From: Massilia sp. erpn
GTDB taxonomy: Bacteria > Pseudomonadota > Gammaproteobacteria > Burkholderiales > Burkholderiaceae_D
Direction: 5' to 3'
NCBI RefSeq assembly: GCF_024400215.1
Contig: NZ_CP053748.1
Location: 2,232,001 to 2,296,000, forward strand
Length of the DNA stretch: 64,000 bases
Part shown: piece after piece, positions 62,992 through 64,000 of the stretch
Layout: each line of letters opens with the position of its first letter
How positions within the stretch are numbered: position 1 is the stretch's first letter
Translations under genes and position numbers: made by a program
Notes under the pieces: generated by a model
Seen by the model: only the letters and a program-made list of their open reading frames with translations
Told to the model about the DNA's origin: nothing
Databases searched by the model: none

Positions 62992-64000
62992 ATGGAATTT
63001 TTCCGCATTAAAAAAGACATCCCCTTCATGCGCCACGCGTTGATCTTCAACGTGGTGTCGGCGCTGACCTTCGTGGCGGCGGTGTTCTTCCTGGCGACCA
63101 AGGGTCTGCACCTGTCGGTCGAGTTCAAGGGCGGCACCGTGATGGAGGTGAAATATCCGAAGGCGGCCAATCTGGACGCCATCCGTCACACGCTGGAAAC
63201 GCTGGGCTATGAACAGCCCGAAGTGACCAGCTTCGACACCGCGCGCGACGCCATGATCCGCCTGCCGATCACGCCTGGCGCCAGCAGCTCGGACACCTCG
63301 CAAAAGGTTTTCCAGGCGCTGTGCAAGGCTGAAAACGGCAGCACCAAGCAGCTCGACAAGGTGACCGACAAGGGCGAACACCTGACCAAGATCGGTTGCG
63401 TGGACGCGGCGGGCAATGAGTCTGTGATGCTGCAGAAGGTCGAGTTCATCGGCCCGCAGGTCGGCGGCGAGCTGGCGCAGAACGGCTTGAACGCGCTGGT
63501 GATGGTGATTGTCGGCGTGATGATCTACCTCGCCATCCGCTTCGAATGGAAGTACGCGGTGGCGGCGATTGTCGCCAACTTGCACGACGTGGTGATCATT
63601 CTCGGCTTCTTCGCCTTCTTCCAGTGGGAGTTCTCGCTGACTGTGCTGGCCGCGGTGTTGGCGGTGCTGGGCTACTCGGTCAACGAATCGGTGGTTATCT
63701 TCGACCGTATCCGCGAAAACTTCCGCAAGCAGCGCAAGGCTTCGGTGCATGAAGTGATCGACAACGCGATCACCAGCACCATCTCGCGTACCATCATCAC
63801 CCACGGCTGTACCCAGATGATGGTGCTGTCGATGCTCTTCCTCGGTGGCCCGACCCTGCACTTCTTCGCCATCGCACTGACCATCGGCATTTGCTTCGGC
63901 ATTTACTCCTCGGTCTTCGTGGCCGCCGCCGTCGCCATGTGGCTGGGCGTCAAGCGCGAAGACCTGATCAAGCCGATCAAGGAAAAAGACGAAACCGACG
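62992..64000 (+). CDS. secF: Protein translocase subunit SecF (3' end outside window)
   Basis: The first 336 codons of SecF, with no stop before the window ends. It starts with GAGG before ATG 62992 and is 27 bp after secD. Motifs are V-E-F-K-G-G-T in the N-terminal part, Y-S-V-N-E-S-V-V-I-F-D-R-I-R-E-N in the fourth helix region and T-I-S-R-T-I-I-T. It pairs with SecD. The family is about 310-340 residues, so only the C-terminal tip is missing. Confidence 0.95.
   Translation, partial: MEFFRIKKDIPFMRHALIFNVVSALTFVAAVFFLATKGLHLSVEFKGGTVMEVKYPKAANLDAIRHTLETLGYEQPEVTSFDTARDAMIRLPITPGASSSDTSQKVFQALCKAENGSTKQLDKVTDKGEHLTKIGCVDAAGNESVMLQKVEFIGPQVGGELAQNGLNALVMVIVGVMIYLAIRFEWKYAVAAIVANLHDVVIILGFFAFFQWEFSLTVLAAVLAVLGYSVNESVVIFDRIRENFRKQRKASVHEVIDNAITSTISRTIITHGCTQMMVLSMLFLGGPTLHFFAIALTIGICFGIYSSVFVAAAVAMWLGVKREDLIKPIKEKDETD

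Noticed and set aside
60694..63861. A 1055-codon open frame on the minus strand
   Set aside because: Opposite yajC-secD-secF; same reasoning, with no domain that I recognise.

Overview
The window reads as chromosome of a betaproteobacterium of the family Oxalobacteraceae (Massilia / Duganella / Janthinobacterium type). Grounds: betaproteobacterial 16S sequence, rRNA spacers carrying tRNA-Ile(GAU) and tRNA-Ala(UGC), GC-rich coding sequence, several proteins with PEP-CTERM sorting tails, and the queA-tgt-yajC-secD-secF order. The genus is an inference; no database was searched. I see no phage, insertion sequence or CRISPR array.

Layout. (1) 1-11.1 kb: a closely packed plus-strand cluster of exported proteins. 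It starts with the 3' part of a giant Ig-like/carboxypeptidase-regulatory repeat protein, followed by a thioredoxin-fold-like protein without a CxxC, a DsbA-like thiol oxidoreductase, an ankyrin-repeat protein and a PAP2/vanadium-haloperoxidase-like protein. (2) 11.1-15.4 kb: a phytase-like lipoprotein behind a Pho-box-like site, convergent with a TonB-dependent receptor resembling E. coli YncD/PqqU. (3) 15.4-26.8 kb: two complete tandem rRNA operons, each with two promoters, a boxA leader, 16S, tRNA-Ile, tRNA-Ala, 23S, 5S and a terminator. A decayed outer-membrane beta-barrel gene lies between them. (4) 26.9-34.97 kb: an M4 metalloprotease, a PagL-type lipid A deacylase, a 3-hydroxyisobutyrate-dehydrogenase-like enzyme, an M20 amidohydrolase, a molybdopterin oxidoreductase and a lipoprotein aminopeptidase. 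(5) 35.0-42.6 kb: two tandem fadD paralogues, a PhoD-type phosphatase with a hotdog thioesterase, and an Atm1-like ABC exporter. (6) 42.6-50.6 kb: a dicarboxylate/amino-acid symporter divergent from a glutamate/aspartate ABC transporter (ATPase gene first), an orphan Phd/YefM antitoxin, pyrC, a DUF3025 gene and a Gfo/Idh/MocA oxidoreductase. (7) 50.6-53.6 kb: four PEP-CTERM proteins, three of them diverged paralogues. (8) 53.7-64 kb: an MFS transporter, a 42-residue membrane peptide, a DUF3667 protein, recG, and queA-tgt-yajC-secD-secF, with secF cut by the window end.

Most of the window is ordinary chromosome. The parts that repay attention are the exported-protein cluster at the left end, the PEP-CTERM paralogue array with a duplicated upstream region, the operon-specific but internally self-complementary spacers of the two rRNA operons, the three-frame pseudogene between them, and the Pho-box-like site before the phytase-like gene. 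None of these is shown by sequence alone to be a new system; the first two are the best candidates for undescribed biology.
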